Below are positions 37,704 through 47,777 of a DNA stretch of 64,000 bases, piece after piece; the first letter of the stretch is position 1; each line of letters begins with the position of its first letter. The notes beneath the pieces were generated by a model that made no database searches, was not told the origin of the DNA, and saw only the letters and a program-made list of their open reading frames with translations. The stretch covers positions 107,840-171,839 of the IMG/VR virus record IMGVR_UViG_3300042881_003464; one strand, 5' to 3'. The stretch comes from a virus. The translations under genes and the position numbers were made by a program.

Positions 37704-37726
37704 GTTTGTTGACTCTAAATAACATC

Positions 37727-38668
37727 ATGTTTTCAGTAGACTCGCCATGGGATAGACTAACCACAGCAGTTGTTGGCTCATGTTGGAGTCCATCAAGATT
37801 TGACTGGGTTGACTATCATGTACGTCAGCATCTTGAAATTATAGCACAAGAAACACAGGAAGATCTAGATGCTCTAGCATCACTTTTGGTCACACTTGGT
37901 GTACAGGTTCTTAGACCCAATCTGGACTGTGTTCCAAACTCAGTGTTGCCACCTGTGGCACCACGAGACGATCTAATACTCTTGCACAATCGTTTGTGTG
38001 TACAGTCCAATTCACGAGCTCCTGGATATCAGCACATTGTGGACCTTGCACGTGGTCAGGATGTGATTATAACCAGACCCAGTGCACCGGACATACATGG
38101 TGCCAACGTTCTTGATCTTCCAGACTGTGTGTACTACAGCGTTGACCATATAGAAGATCTCCCCCAAGCCGAACACTGGTTTGAGCAATACGTAGCCAAG
38201 CCCAGACGCAGATACTATAACACCGGGCACCTTGATGGTTGGTGGTGCATACCCACACCTGGTGTAATCGCTGCCAGTAGAGATCATGCGCAGCATGCTC
38301 TTCAGAAATTTTTCTTCAAACAGCATTTTCCGGATCATACGGTGCTATATCTCAATGAAACCTTTGCAGGTACTCTGGATAGAAAATGGCATAGTGACCA
38401 ACATCCGCCTCACAGTGAATTCGCACAGTGGGTCAATGCCACGATACCTTCTTGGGTAGGCTGCGCCGCTGAAACTGTGTTTGAAATCAATATCTTGATC
38501 ATTGATCATACTCTGGTGATTACAGGTCAAGATCATCCTGAACTCAGAGACCTATTGAAACAAAAAGGGTGCCACCTTCTAGTAGCACCCCTGCGTCATC
38601 AAACATTCTGGGATCTGGGCATACACTGTGCCACCGCAGATCTAGCTAGAATTAGGAATTCGAACTAG
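37727..38668 (+). CDS. Amidinotransferase-family protein, second copy, 313 aa
   Basis: ATG at 37727 chosen. Shares with the gene at 25395 the SPWDRLTTAVVGSCWSPSRFDW opening (W-x-x-L-x-x-x-x-VG), the TQEDLDALASLLVTLGVQVLRP segment and the C-terminal TFWDLGIHCATADLAR with the catalytic Cys. It is the only + strand gene among - strand genes here and overlaps the MoxR gene end by 17 bases, which suggests it was inserted separately. Likely moves an amidino group or modifies an arginine-like substrate. Confidence 0.75.
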   Translation: MFSVDSPWDRLTTAVVGSCWSPSRFDWVDYHVRQHLEIIAQETQEDLDALASLLVTLGVQVLRPNLDCVPNSVLPPVAPRDDLILLHNRLCVQSNSRAPGYQHIVDLARGQDVIITRPSAPDIHGANVLDLPDCVYYSVDHIEDLPQAEHWFEQYVAKPRRRYYNTGHLDGWWCIPTPGVIAASRDHAQHALQKFFFKQHFPDHTVLYLNETFAGTLDRKWHSDQHPPHSEFAQWVNATIPSWVGCAAETVFEINILIIDHTLVITGQDHPELRDLLKQKGCHLLVAPLRHQTFWDLGIHCATADLARIRNSN

Positions 38669-39743
38669 CACTCAGAATGTACTTGCCATAACGCTCGTGG
38701 AACTCATCAAAGTTCTTGAGCTTGCTGGGCTGGAACGGTAGATCATATGTGGTCAGCGCAACACGAGCACCCATCACAACAATCTCAGTTTCAAAATTGT
38801 CCATCATGAAACGGAAGAAGTTGTCTGCCATGCCATTGAACACTTTTTCGTCTGCGCCATTTTCATGTGCGTCCTTGAGTTCATAACACATAGAAGTCAC
38901 CAAGGAGTACATCGCTGAAACTTCTTTGACCTTGAGCTCTTTGACCTTGCCAGCAAGAATGTCTTCTGGCTTGGGCATCTTGGCTGCGACCTTGCGATGT
39001 GCTGCAAACTTTACTGCCAGACCTTCACCAACGGTACCAGCAATAAGATTTGTAGCAGTGTCCTCATCAAGATCTTCGTCCACAAGAATCTCGCTGACAA
39101 AGGTCCAGGAACGCGGTGTTGCAAAAGCTCGGCTAGCACTCTTTGCATCAAAGTCATATAGGTCTTGCTTGGCAAAGCTCAGATAACCAACAACATCTTG
39201 ATGAATCTTGTTTTCAACAGCCCACTCGTGCCAACATGCAAAGTCCTGCTTGAGTTCTTGGTGAATAAACCGGTTAGCCAAAGGAGTAGGCATACGGTAT
39301 GTAACGCCTTTGTCCGACTCACGGTTGCCTGCTGCAATCATTACAACATTATCAGGCAAGCGATACTTTCCTACACGTCTATTCAAAATCAGCTGATACG
39401 CTGCACTTTGTACAGCTGGTGCCGCAGAGTTAAGTTCGTCCAAGAACAACACAACCACAGGATACTGACTGGCCAATTCCTCATCAGGCAAATCAATAGG
39501 TGGAGCCCAATCCATCTTGCCAAGCTCTTTGTTGTAAAACGGGATACCACGAATGTCAGTGGGTTCCATTTGACCCAATCGCAGGTCGATCATAAAACCA
39601 CCAAGCTCCTTGGTGATACCTTCAACTAACTCACTCTTGCCGATACCTGGAGGCCCCCACAGAAAGATCGGACGTTTCACAGCAAAGGCTTTGTTGATGC
39701 TGCGGCGTGCTTGCTTGATTGTTACGGTACGTGTCTCAGACAT
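38652..39743 (-). CDS. MoxR-type AAA+ ATPase, 363 aa
   Basis: Walker A GPPGIGKSELVE near residue 32, Walker B VVLFLDELNSA near residue 98, sensor-1 VVMIAAGNRESD near 138 and MPTPLANRF arginine finger region, all in MoxR order. These hexameric ATPases act with VWA proteins as chaperone-like activators. Ribosome-binding site GGAG and promoter at 39773. Partner gene at 35767 is separated by three inserted genes. Confidence 0.88.
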   Translation of the reverse strand: MSETRTVTIKQARRSINKAFAVKRPIFLWGPPGIGKSELVEGITKELGGFMIDLRLGQMEPTDIRGIPFYNKELGKMDWAPPIDLPDEELASQYPVVVLFLDELNSAAPAVQSAAYQLILNRRVGKYRLPDNVVMIAAGNRESDKGVTYRMPTPLANRFIHQELKQDFACWHEWAVENKIHQDVVGYLSFAKQDLYDFDAKSASRAFATPRSWTFVSEILVDEDLDEDTATNLIAGTVGEGLAVKFAAHRKVAAKMPKPEDILAGKVKELKVKEVSAMYSLVTSMCYELKDAHENGADEKVFNGMADNFFRFMMDNFETEIVVMGARVALTTYDLPFQPSKLKNFDEFHERYGKYILSASSNS

Positions 39744-39772
39744 TTTGGCTCCTAGTTAACATTACATCTAGT

Positions 39773-39801
39773 ATTATATAAAAAAGTGTTTTAATGGTCA
39801 A
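39773..39801 (-). promoter_or_regulatory. Sigma70-type promoter of the MoxR gene
   Basis: TTGACC (39796-39801), 17-base spacer, TATAAT (39773-39778); 30 bases upstream of the ATG at 39743. Confidence 0.85.
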
Positions 39802-40456
39802 TCACTTTCACACGATTCAATTGGGTACAGTCCGATCTGTGTTCTTTTACTGTGCCCAGTATGCTGTAGGTTCGCCCCAATTCCAATTTGGTCTTGTATC
39901 CAAACATCACTCGGTGACCGCAATTGGTACGCCCAGTTAGAAAATTCATATTGTATTTTTCGCTATACACAGCTCGAGCCACGGTTACCTGTCTTTGGAT
40001 ACGTTCTCCCACTGTGGCCAAGGGCGTGGCCACAGCGTCTTTGAGAATTTCCTGTTCGATGCAACTCGCACGCCATCTAGGAATTTGACTTGCAATTACT
40101 GAATACTCAGTGGACATACTAGGATAAAATTGTTCTATGCCTAGGGTCTTTGCCATGCGTTGTTCAAAGCCATTCAGATCTTGCCGCAGCACACGAAACG
40201 TGTATTGCTTTTGAAAAAACGCTCGAGCCTGTCTACCGTCTTCGTAATCTTGCGCTTCCAGCAGATCAAGATTAGTTAGACTTTCGTTAATCCAGTATCT
40301 ATTGGCCTTGCGCCCTAGTTTGGCTTCTTCAGGATTCTGAGGATCTGGTACCCATTCGTCGTTGCGTAGATACTCGTCATTGTTTATACGGCTGGCTCTA
40401 ACTGCGGCAGCCCAGACCTGATCCGCTGTCCATCCGTCGGTCAAGATTTTGTCCAT
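39791..40456 (-). CDS. Hypothetical protein, 221 aa
   Basis: Start overlaps the upstream gene's stop by 16 bases; stop overlaps the MoxR promoter. Tyr/Arg-rich, with RTNCGHRVMFGYKTKLELGRTYSILGTVKEH near the C-terminus suggesting a small OB- or SH3-like domain. Not recognised. Confidence 0.6.
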   Translation of the reverse strand: MDKILTDGWTADQVWAAAVRASRINNDEYLRNDEWVPDPQNPEEAKLGRKANRYWINESLTNLDLLEAQDYEDGRQARAFFQKQYTFRVLRQDLNGFEQRMAKTLGIEQFYPSMSTEYSVIASQIPRWRASCIEQEILKDAVATPLATVGERIQRQVTVARAVYSEKYNMNFLTGRTNCGHRVMFGYKTKLELGRTYSILGTVKEHRSDCTQLNRVKVIDH

Positions 40457-40665
40457 TTGATCAGAACCTCTTGAGCAAGGTCAGTACTGTTAATTTCGTC
40501 AATAAAAGCCAGCTTCATCATTTCAATAAGGCTACGGCAGTCACGTTGATCCTGCGTAGGCAAGGTACTGATAAAACTTTCAACACCTTCTTGCGTTTCT
40601 ATTGCCCACATAATATCACACAGTGCTGCCTGCTTGGCAGTAAGACCTGAAATTTCAAGTTTCAT
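40441..40665 (-). CDS. Hypothetical protein, 74 aa
   Basis: ATG at 40665 inside an ATGA overlap with the upstream gene. Helical (LTAKQAALCDIMWAIETQEG, then LIEMMKLAFIDEINSTDLAQEVL). Similar short helical proteins accompany phage replication genes, but I cannot name it. Confidence 0.6.
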   Translation of the reverse strand: MKLEISGLTAKQAALCDIMWAIETQEGVESFISTLPTQDQRDCRSLIEMMKLAFIDEINSTDLAQEVLIKWTKS

Positions 40666-40883
40666 GACATTGCCTTTGCGGCTTCTGCTGCTATTTTTGC
40701 TATAGCACGACCTGCGGCTTCTTTGGCATTGGTATGAGCCCAATCATCACTAAGACTATTAAAGCCGTGATACAGTTCCCATTTACCGTTTACCACCCAT
40801 TCCACTTTTATATCATAGGCTGTATCAAATGGCGAACCATCGTGTACGATACGTACTAGACCAAAATCATGTGCTACTCTCAT
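40662..40883 (-). CDS. Hypothetical protein, 73 aa
   Basis: ATG at 40883 has a near-perfect ribosome-binding site (GGAGGT, 5-base spacing) and a TAAATA box 17 bases upstream, so the longer reading is rejected. Beta-rich core (VEWVNGKWELYHGFNSL) and an Ala-rich helix at the end (AAGRAIAKIAAEAAKAM). Function unknown. Confidence 0.65.
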   Translation of the reverse strand: MRVAHDFGLVRIVHDGSPFDTAYDIKVEWVVNGKWELYHGFNSLSDDWAHTNAKEAAGRAIAKIAAEAAKAMS

Positions 40884-41063
40884 GCTACCTCCATTACAAT
40901 ATTTAAAAACTAACAAGGACCGTCGTTAGTTGAGTTTAGGGTCCGCCATTCCCATCCTGCGCTTTTCTTGCCGGGATGCCATGGTCAAGCTACGGCTCAT
41001 TCTCGCTGGTGGCTTGCTTGCTACCACTGCTCACTGTCGCTAGTGTCACAGGGCACTATAGAG
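40884..41063 (-). ncRNA. Possible structured non-coding RNA between small genes
   Basis: 180 bases without a plausible gene. On the - strand it contains several hairpins (for example GTGG..CCAC at 40990-41010) and ends with a strong stem AACTAAC..GTTAGTT (40907-40930) followed by T5, which looks like a terminator. The CCTTGTTAG in this hairpin recurs in two other non-coding stretches at about 59990 and 60395. An RNA is inferred only from structure and lack of coding. Confidence 0.3.
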
Positions 41064-41249
41064 TCAGCCTGTGCTCTGACTTTGGTACTCCATTTTGTTC
41101 AATTTATCGGCGTGAACCCAGACATACCAACCCAGTCCTAATACACCAACTTTGACATAGTTCAATCTCTTACGAAGCACTTCACCGACTAAGTTGCCAT
41201 GAGTTTTTGTTTTAAACCAAACATGTTCACCTTTTCTCCAAATACGCAT
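41064..41249 (-). CDS. Small SH3-like hypothetical protein, 61 aa
   Basis: Good ribosome-binding site (GAGGAG, 4-base spacing). Reads MRIWRKGEHVWFKTKTHG..GEVLRKRLNYVKVGV.., a compact basic beta barrel-like pattern as in KOW/SH3 modules. Follows the 106-aa gene by ten bases. Possibly nucleic-acid binding; function unknown. Confidence 0.6.
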   Translation of the reverse strand: MRIWRKGEHVWFKTKTHGNLVGEVLRKRLNYVKVGVLGLGWYVWVHADKLNKMEYQSQSTG

Positions 41250-41259
41250 GATCTCCTCT

Positions 41260-41580
41260 TTATGCTAGTTCAAGTTCTTTCGCTGGGTAAGTTATCTTAC
41301 CGTCAAACGCAAGTTGGTTTTGTTCATGCTCAGTAAGGTAGTCATCTTCAACTACAGCCCAATCCACAATGTGTTCACGCATGTAATCATTATCGGATTC
41401 AATGCGACCACGCACTTGTTCTACAATGATACCTGGAGCATAACGGGTAGGATCAAAATTACGAATAACATAATCATCGCCGCCCTTGGCTTTCCAGTAG
41501 GCCGCATCGCCGGTACCTATAGAACCATCTTCCATCCAGGCGTAGTTTTCGTAAACTTGGGTAATTATTACTAATTTCAT
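41260..41580 (-). CDS. Hypothetical protein, 106 aa
   Basis: Preceded by a promoter at 41611 and GGAG. Opens MKLVIITQVYENYAW and contains KAKGGDDYVIRNFD; related short acidic proteins are widespread in phages without known function. Likely an early gene, given the strong host-type promoter. Confidence 0.65.
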   Translation of the reverse strand: MKLVIITQVYENYAWMEDGSIGTGDAAYWKAKGGDDYVIRNFDPTRYAPGIIVEQVRGRIESDNDYMREHIVDWAVVEDDYLTEHEQNQLAFDGKITYPAKELELA

Positions 41581-41610
41581 GCTATGCTCCGTGTTGTTTA
41601 CTATTCTATT

Positions 41611-41639
41611 ATTATACGAAAATGGATATTTTTGGTCAA
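41611..41639 (-). promoter_or_regulatory. Sigma70-type promoter
   Basis: TTGACC (41634-41639), 17-base spacer, TATAAT (41611-41616), 31 bases before the gene at 41580. Confidence 0.85.
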
Positions 41640-41664
41640 GAAAAAAGCGGCCCTGGGGCCGCTT
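41637..41664 (-). terminator. Terminator of the Lys/Ala-rich protein gene
   Basis: Stem AAGCGGCC / GGCCGCTT (41645-41664) followed on the - strand by T6; it overlaps the next promoter's -35 region. Confidence 0.8.
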
Positions 41665-41666
41665 GT

Positions 41667-42044
41667 TTATGCTGCTTTTTTAGCAAGTTTTGCTGCCTTG
41701 TCAGCAAACCATTCTTCTACAAACTCCGCGGGATCTTGACCCTTGCGCGGTTTGTCGCCCACACGACGGCTCTTGGTTACAGGAACAGCAACCGTTGTGG
41801 TTTTTGCAACTTTTGCTGGCTTTGCAACTTTTGCAACACGCGGTGCCTTGCCAGCGGTGATGCCCTGCGCAGCAAGCCATTCAACAGCAGCTTCTTTGCC
41901 CATGGTAAACGGCAGCTTGAGCATGTTTACGTCGGTCGCACCCAGTTTGGCTAGCACCGCTGCACGACCCTCGTCGTTAGCAAATTTGTAAACAGTTGCA
42001 CCATTAACAACACAAGTACCCGCATAAGCAAAAAGTTTTGACAT
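41667..42044 (-). CDS. Small basic protein with Lys/Ala-rich tail, 125 aa
   Basis: N-terminal 60 residues form a compact domain (MSKLFAYAGTCVVNGATVYKFANDEG..). Residues 65-95 are KVAKPAKVAKTTTVAVPV-type, like histone H1 or HU-tail repeats, and the end is AADKAAKLAKKAA-like. Such tails bind nucleic acid. Strong promoter at 42075 and AAGGAG site suggest high early expression. Function inferred only as a possible DNA/RNA-binding protein. Confidence 0.65.
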   Translation of the reverse strand: MSKLFAYAGTCVVNGATVYKFANDEGRAAVLAKLGATDVNMLKLPFTMGKEAAVEWLAAQGITAGKAPRVAKVAKPAKVAKTTTVAVPVTKSRRVGDKPRKGQDPAEFVEEWFADKAAKLAKKAA

Positions 42045-42074
42045 TTACAACTCCTTCTTAGTTAATGTACCACT

Positions 42075-42103
42075 ATTGTACAGAAATGGAAAATATTGGT
42101 CAA
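42075..42103 (-). promoter_or_regulatory. Sigma70-type promoter
   Basis: TTGACC (42098-42103), 17-base spacer, TACAAT (42075-42080), 31 bases before the ATG at 42044. Confidence 0.8.
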
Positions 42104-42118
42104 CCAAAAAGTTGGTTG

Positions 42119-42400
42119 TTATGCAACTGTTAACATATTCATAGGAACTTTCCAAGTGCCCTGCGGGGTAGTCACTGTGGCATATTTTAGTGCAATTTTA
42201 GCAACTTTTCCACGAATAGTGCTGTTGCGTTTTTCGCTATAGAATTGCACATCCGTGCCGGGCTTGATAGAGTAACGAGCTTGTTTTACAAGATTAGCAC
42301 GAGCATATTTCACAGCGTCAACAATGCTGTTCAGCTGCTCGTTAGTGAATGAACCGCCAATAATGGCAGCATTGATATCTTGGATTGTGAGTTGCGACAT
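42119..42400 (-). CDS. Hypothetical protein with C-terminal KOW-like segment, 93 aa
   Basis: Residues 1-40 are helical (IQDINAAIIGGSFTNEQLNSIV); the rest (KPGTDVQFYSEKRNSTIRGKVAKI..) looks like a small KOW/SH3 RNA-binding barrel. Own promoter at 42431 and GGAGG site. Function unknown; resembles small phage regulators that bind RNA or ribosomes, by inference only. Confidence 0.65.
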   Translation of the reverse strand: MSQLTIQDINAAIIGGSFTNEQLNSIVDAVKYARANLVKQARYSIKPGTDVQFYSEKRNSTIRGKVAKIALKYATVTTPQGTWKVPMNMLTVA

Positions 42401-42430
42401 AGTTAACCTCCAAAAAGTCTCAATATCGTG

Positions 42431-42459
42431 ATTGTAGACTTTTTGGATTTAATGGTCAA
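42431..42459 (-). promoter_or_regulatory. Sigma70-type promoter
   Basis: TTGACC (42454-42459), 17-base spacer, TACAAT (42431-42436), 31 bases before the ATG at 42400. Confidence 0.8.
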
Positions 42460-42477
42460 CCGTGGGAAGTTGCTGAT

Positions 42478-43773
42478 TTAATAACGATATGTGTCAGGCT
42501 TGAATGGCCCTTGCACTGGCACACCAATATAGGCGGCCTGGTCTGCGCTGAGTTCGGTTAGTTTGGCACCAACATGAGCAAGATGAAGTCTGGCAACTTC
42601 TTCGTCTATGTGTTTGGGCAGTAGATAGATTTCTCCAGCTGCATACTTTTTGTCATCGCGATGCTGCCATAGTTCAATCTGTGCTAACACCTGATTGGTA
42701 AAACTGTTGCTCATTACATAACTGGGATGACCCGTGGCACAACCAAGATTCACCAAGCGTCCCTTGGCCAATACAATCAGTCGTTTGCCATTGGGGAAGA
42801 TCACATGATCAACCAAGGGCTTGATCTCGCGCCATTCAAGATCTTGTATGCCAGCGATGTCTATTTCACTGTCAAAATGACCAATGTTGCACACAATAGC
42901 ATTGTTCTTCATGCGTTCCATGTGTTCGCGGGTGATCACATTAATATTGCCTGTGGCAGTTACATAGATATCAGCTTTGTCAGCTGCATACTTCATTGTG
43001 GTAACTTTGTAGCCTTCCATGGCAGCTTGGAGAGCGCAGATTGGATCTATTTCAGTGACCCATACAATAGCACCCAGAGCTCGCAGTGCCTGTGCTGATC
43101 CTTTGCCTACATCACCATAGCCACAGACCACAGCGGTTTTACCAGCAATCATTACATCAGTGGCACGCTTGATGGCATCAACCAGGCTTTCACGACAACC
43201 ATAAAGATTGTCAAATTTTGCCTTGGTCACACTATCATTTACATTGATAGCAGGCAAACGCAGAGTGCCAGCTCGCACACGTTCCACTAGTTTGTGAATA
43301 CCTGTGGTGGTCTCCTCGCTGACGCCCACAATGCCGTCAAGTAAGTCTGGTCTGTGATCGTGTACGAATCCAGTAAGGTCATGCCCATCATCCAACAGCA
43401 TGTTGGGTCGCCAATCATTGGGTCCTGTAAGAGTCTGCTCTATGCACCACCAATATTCTTCTTCGGTCTCACCTTTCCAGGCAAACACAGGAATACCTCG
43501 AGCTGCTAAAGCAGCCGCAGCATGATCTTGTGTGCTGAAAATATTACAGCTACTCCAGCGTACCTCTGCGCCTAGGTCTACCAAGGTTTCAACCAGTACA
43601 GCAGTTTGAATAGTCATGTGTAGACTACCAGCAATTCTAGCGCCTGTCAGTGGCTTGCTGTCGCGATATTTTTCTCGTATAGACATCAAACCTGGCATCT
43701 CGTGCTCGGCAATTTCAATCTCTGCTCTGCCCCAGTCTGCTAGACTGATATCGGCTACTTTATAGTCTGTCAT
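42478..43773 (-). CDS. ahcY: S-adenosylhomocysteine hydrolase, 431 aa
   Basis: Full-length enzyme. NAD-binding [21 protein letters not shown] near residue 217, [16 protein letters not shown] with the catalytic Lys/Asp, HMTIQTAVL and [14 protein letters not shown] at the N-terminus, and the C-terminal KPDTYRY that reaches the partner's cofactor. Splits S-adenosylhomocysteine to adenosine and homocysteine, relieving product inhibition of methyltransferases. An auxiliary metabolic gene here; it fits a phage carrying methyltransferase and several SAM-using enzymes. Overlaps the upstream small gene by 4 bases. Confidence 0.95.
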   Translation of the reverse strand: MTDYKVADISLADWGRAEIEIAEHEMPGLMSIREKYRDSKPLTGARIAGSLHMTIQTAVLVETLVDLGAEVRWSSCNIFSTQDHAAAALAARGIPVFAWKGETEEEYWWCIEQTLTGPNDWRPNMLLDDGHDLTGFVHDHRPDLLDGIVGVSEETTTGIHKLVERVRAGTLRLPAINVNDSVTKAKFDNLYGCRESLVDAIKRATDVMIAGKTAVVCGYGDVGKGSAQALRALGAIVWVTEIDPICALQAAMEGYKVTTMKYAADKADIYVTATGNINVITREHMERMKNNAIVCNIGHFDSEIDIAGIQDLEWREIKPLVDHVIFPNGKRLIVLAKGRLVNLGCATGHPSYVMSNSFTNQVLAQIELWQHRDDKKYAAGEIYLLPKHIDEEVARLHLAHVGAKLTELSADQAAYIGVPVQGPFKPDTYRY

Positions 43774-43943
43774 GAGTGTGATTCCTTACGTTCATTTTTG
43801 TTCATCCTAGGTGGTGCCATTCTGCTGACAATTTCTGCTTGCACCATTGAGCGTAGGAAGTGATTGCGACGCTCGGCATTTAGAATAGTTGCTGCCATCA
43901 TTTTACTGCTCTTGCTGAGTTTGAAATGTTTGTTGGCTTTCAT
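43770..43943 (-). CDS. Small basic protein, 57 aa
   Basis: ATG at 43943 behind AAGGAA. Rich in Lys, Arg, Met and Asn ([17 protein letters not shown]..). Sits between the omega-like gene and ahcY with ATGA overlaps at both ends. No recognisable domain. Confidence 0.6.
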   Translation of the reverse strand: MKANKHFKLSKSSKMMAATILNAERRNHFLRSMVQAEIVSRMAPPRMNKNERKESHS

Positions 43944-44197
43944 TTGTGGTATTTCCTTCTGGAGTTGTTTTCGGGAGGTTCGCGGTTTAACCACGATCTT
44001 GTGACTTTGCCTGCGGCTATTTCATGCATAGCAGTGCTCAAGGGCGACGTGCCTTGATTTACCATGGCAGCATGTCCGCACTTGATTTCTCTAATACGCT
44101 GGCTTAAAACTAAAACAGTGTCAAATAGGTTGCCAATTTTAGCAGCAGTATCTTGGCTGCTAAGACTGATTTCGTCTCTGGTGTGTTTGTGCTGCAT
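43940..44197 (-). CDS. RNA polymerase omega subunit-like protein, 85 aa
   Basis: The stretch AAKIGNLFDTVLVLSQRIRE followed by HEIAAGKV aligns well with bacterial RpoZ (EKIGNRFDLVLVAARRAR...ALREIEEG). In the host enzyme omega clamps the beta-prime C-terminus and affects promoter choice. A phage copy could stabilise or redirect host polymerase. Ends with a basic tail rather than the usual acidic one. Coupled to two downstream genes. Confidence 0.78.
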   Translation of the reverse strand: MQHKHTRDEISLSSQDTAAKIGNLFDTVLVLSQRIREIKCGHAAMVNQGTSPLSTAMHEIAAGKVTRSWLNREPPENNSRRKYHK

Positions 44198-44260
44198 ATG
44201 ACCTCCAATTTCATAGTTATCAATTGTAGCAGCAAAACACAGATTTCACAACTCAACTGA

Positions 44261-44286
44261 TAAACAAAACCCGCCTAGGGCGGGCT
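44261..44286 (-). terminator. Terminator after groEL
   Basis: Stem CCCGCC / GGCGGG (44270-44284) followed on the - strand by TTTTGTTT; six bases after the groEL stop. Confidence 0.8.
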
Positions 44287-44291
44287 TTGTT

Positions 44292-45926
<1,635 letters not shown>

Positions 45927-46211
45927 TTAAGCTAAGATTGCAAGAATGTCTTCTTCACGAAGAATAGTGTATTCCTCGTTCTCCACTTTGACTTTTTGTC
46001 CAGCGAACTGACCAAACAAAATACGTGCACCTTCGGTTACTGTGGTAGCAACAAAAGCACCGTTGTCATAGCGACCAGGGCCAACAGCAAGAACTTCGCC
46101 TGTGGTTGGTTTTTCTTTAGCGTTGTCGGGAATAACAATGCCACTTTGGGTGCGTGTTTCGGAGTCTTGCACTCTTACTATCACGCGATCATGTAGAGGT
46201 TTCAATTTCAT
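45927..46211 (-). CDS. groES: Co-chaperonin GroES, 94 aa
   Basis: [32 protein letters not shown] is the mobile-loop region that docks on GroEL, followed by the roof loop and [18 protein letters not shown]. Length is normal for a bacterial GroES (about 95), so it is not the gp31 type. Ribosome-binding site GGAG. A TATAAATA box (late-promoter type) lies about 70 bases upstream at 46279. Confidence 0.96.
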   Translation of the reverse strand: MKLKPLHDRVIVRVQDSETRTQSGIVIPDNAKEKPTTGEVLAVGPGRYDNGAFVATTVTEGARILFGQFAGQKVKVENEEYTILREEDILAILA

Positions 46212-46278
46212 GATTTGCCTTCTCCTTTAAATTTAAGCAAGAAAGTATGCACAGTCTCACCTGAGCACTGTGCAAAGG

Positions 46279-46286
46279 TTATTTAT
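46279..46286 (-). promoter_or_regulatory. T4-type late promoter TATAAATA upstream of groESL
   Basis: Exact match to the T4 late consensus TATAAATA on the - strand, about 68 bases before the groES start. Confidence 0.5.
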
Positions 46287-46319
46287 AACATAAAAATTGA
46301 AGATTGTTAAGAATTTTGA

Positions 46320-46348
46320 ACAAAAAAACTCCCTTAAAGGGAGTTTCT
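46320..46348 (-). terminator. Terminator after the porin gene
   Basis: Ten-base-pair stem AAACTCCCTT / AAGGGAGTTT with T-run on the - strand, just after the stop at 46362. Confidence 0.8.
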
Positions 46349-46361
46349 CCATTCTGCTGAC

Positions 46362-47768
46362 TTAAAAGTTGAATTGACTTCTAAACATCAAAGCACGATC
46401 GCCATTTACACGACTTCCTGAGCTGCCAACTAGACTGTCAAACTTAGTGTCTACGTAGTTTATCATAAAGCGTAGGTTTTCGGTGGTAAACCAGGTTAGA
46501 CCATAGGTCATGGCTGTTGCACGATTTGATTTACCTGTGGCCACAGCGATATCACTGGCATCAAACTCGCTTAAACGCACGCCCACTTGCCAAGCACCAC
46601 GGCCACCTTTGTCTACTGGATTGTTTGGTTTGATTGAACCAAAGACACCGTCACGGTAGTTATAGCTTTCACCGGTAAGATTATACACTGCCAACACATA
46701 ATAACCCCGAATGTCTTGATCATTACCAGTGGTAGGATCATACTTGAAGTTAAATTGCTCCGCTTGTACTTTCAAGGCATTATAGGCAAACGCTGCTTCA
46801 AGTCCTTGACGTGTTCTTGAAGTTATACCTCCTAATGCTGGGCCAGTGAACCAGGCATTTGCACTGCGTGCTTCGGTACGACCACTGGCAGGTGCGACAC
46901 CACCTTTGATCTCACCTGTGCTATATGCCGCGCCTAGGTGTGCTACATAGGCCTTGCTGCCTTGCAGGTCTGCAATGTTAGTAGTCACTCGACCAATATA
47001 ATCAAGTCCGTCATTCACTGCATCTTTGTTGGCACGGCCACGACTTACTGCCACAGCATAGGTAAGACCAGTCTTTGGCACACCATGCAACATAAATCCT
47101 GTTTCTTTGGCAGGAATGAATTCGCCTTCGGTTTGACCAATCAAACTACGCTCCATCATATCAATGTTGTTGGAGCTGGTAAGTTGCTCTAAGCTGAAAG
47201 GCATCTTGAATAAACCAAATTGAAACTGAGCCTCTGGATTAGCAGCGTAGTTGACCCAGGCTACATCCATAGTGGTACTGGAACTTGCTGCACCTATGTC
47301 ATTGCCTAGATTCCCCACGATCTCATATTTGAAATCCTTCTGGAATTGGCCACGCACACCAAATCGAGCACGACGAACTTCAGCTAGGTCCTGATACGAA
47401 TCCGTGGTTTGACCTGCACCGTAATCTGGTGAGTATTGTCTATAGTCCATGTGTAATCGACCTGTAAGTTGGATGGTATTGTTTCCATCTTTGCTTTTGA
47501 GTCCGATTCCATTTTCTGTGACTGATCCGTCGTTGGCTCTGGCTTGTCTGTATTTGACTGAGTCACTAACATCTTTGTCAATTCGCTGTTCTGCAAACTT
47601 TTTGTTTTCCGCTTTGTCTTCGTAGGCTTTGACCTTGGCATCATATTCCTTTTGTGTCAATATGCCTTTGTCTCGTAGAATATTTAGAGTATCCAAATAT
47701 TCATCTGCGTATGCAGGCACACTGAATATCAAACTTATTGACAAGGCTAGTTTTGTAAATGTCTTCAT
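46362..47768 (-). CDS. Phosphate-selective porin of the OprP/OprO type, 468 aa
   Basis: N-terminal signal peptide KLALSISLIFSVPAYA with cleavage after AYA. Next comes a short helical SHOCT-like segment (LNILRDKGILTQKEYDAKV) and then a beta-barrel with typical phrases (LTGRLHMDYRQYSPDYG, FKYEIVGNLGNDIGAA, FTTENLRFMINYVDTKF) ending in Phe (FRSQFNF) as in outer membrane proteins. It would let phosphate or polyphosphate into the periplasm. Follows pstS by nine bases, so the two are an operon behind a Pho box. Confidence 0.82.
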   Translation of the reverse strand: MKTFTKLALSISLIFSVPAYADEYLDTLNILRDKGILTQKEYDAKVKAYEDKAENKKFAEQRIDKDVSDSVKYRQARANDGSVTENGIGLKSKDGNNTIQLTGRLHMDYRQYSPDYGAGQTTDSYQDLAEVRRARFGVRGQFQKDFKYEIVGNLGNDIGAASSSTTMDVAWVNYAANPEAQFQFGLFKMPFSLEQLTSSNNIDMMERSLIGQTEGEFIPAKETGFMLHGVPKTGLTYAVAVSRGRANKDAVNDGLDYIGRVTTNIADLQGSKAYVAHLGAAYSTGEIKGGVAPASGRTEARSANAWFTGPALGGITSRTRQGLEAAFAYNALKVQAEQFNFKYDPTTGNDQDIRGYYVLAVYNLTGESYNYRDGVFGSIKPNNPVDKGGRGAWQVGVRLSEFDASDIAVATGKSNRATAMTYGLTWFTTENLRFMINYVDTKFDSLVGSSGSRVNGDRALMFRSQFNF

Positions 47769-47777
47769 AATAGATCC

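Noticed and set aside
37601-37726. Longer N-terminus for the second amidinotransferase
   Set aside because: It would overlap the divergent gene at 37461-37703 and does not match the family, which starts near the ATG at 37727.
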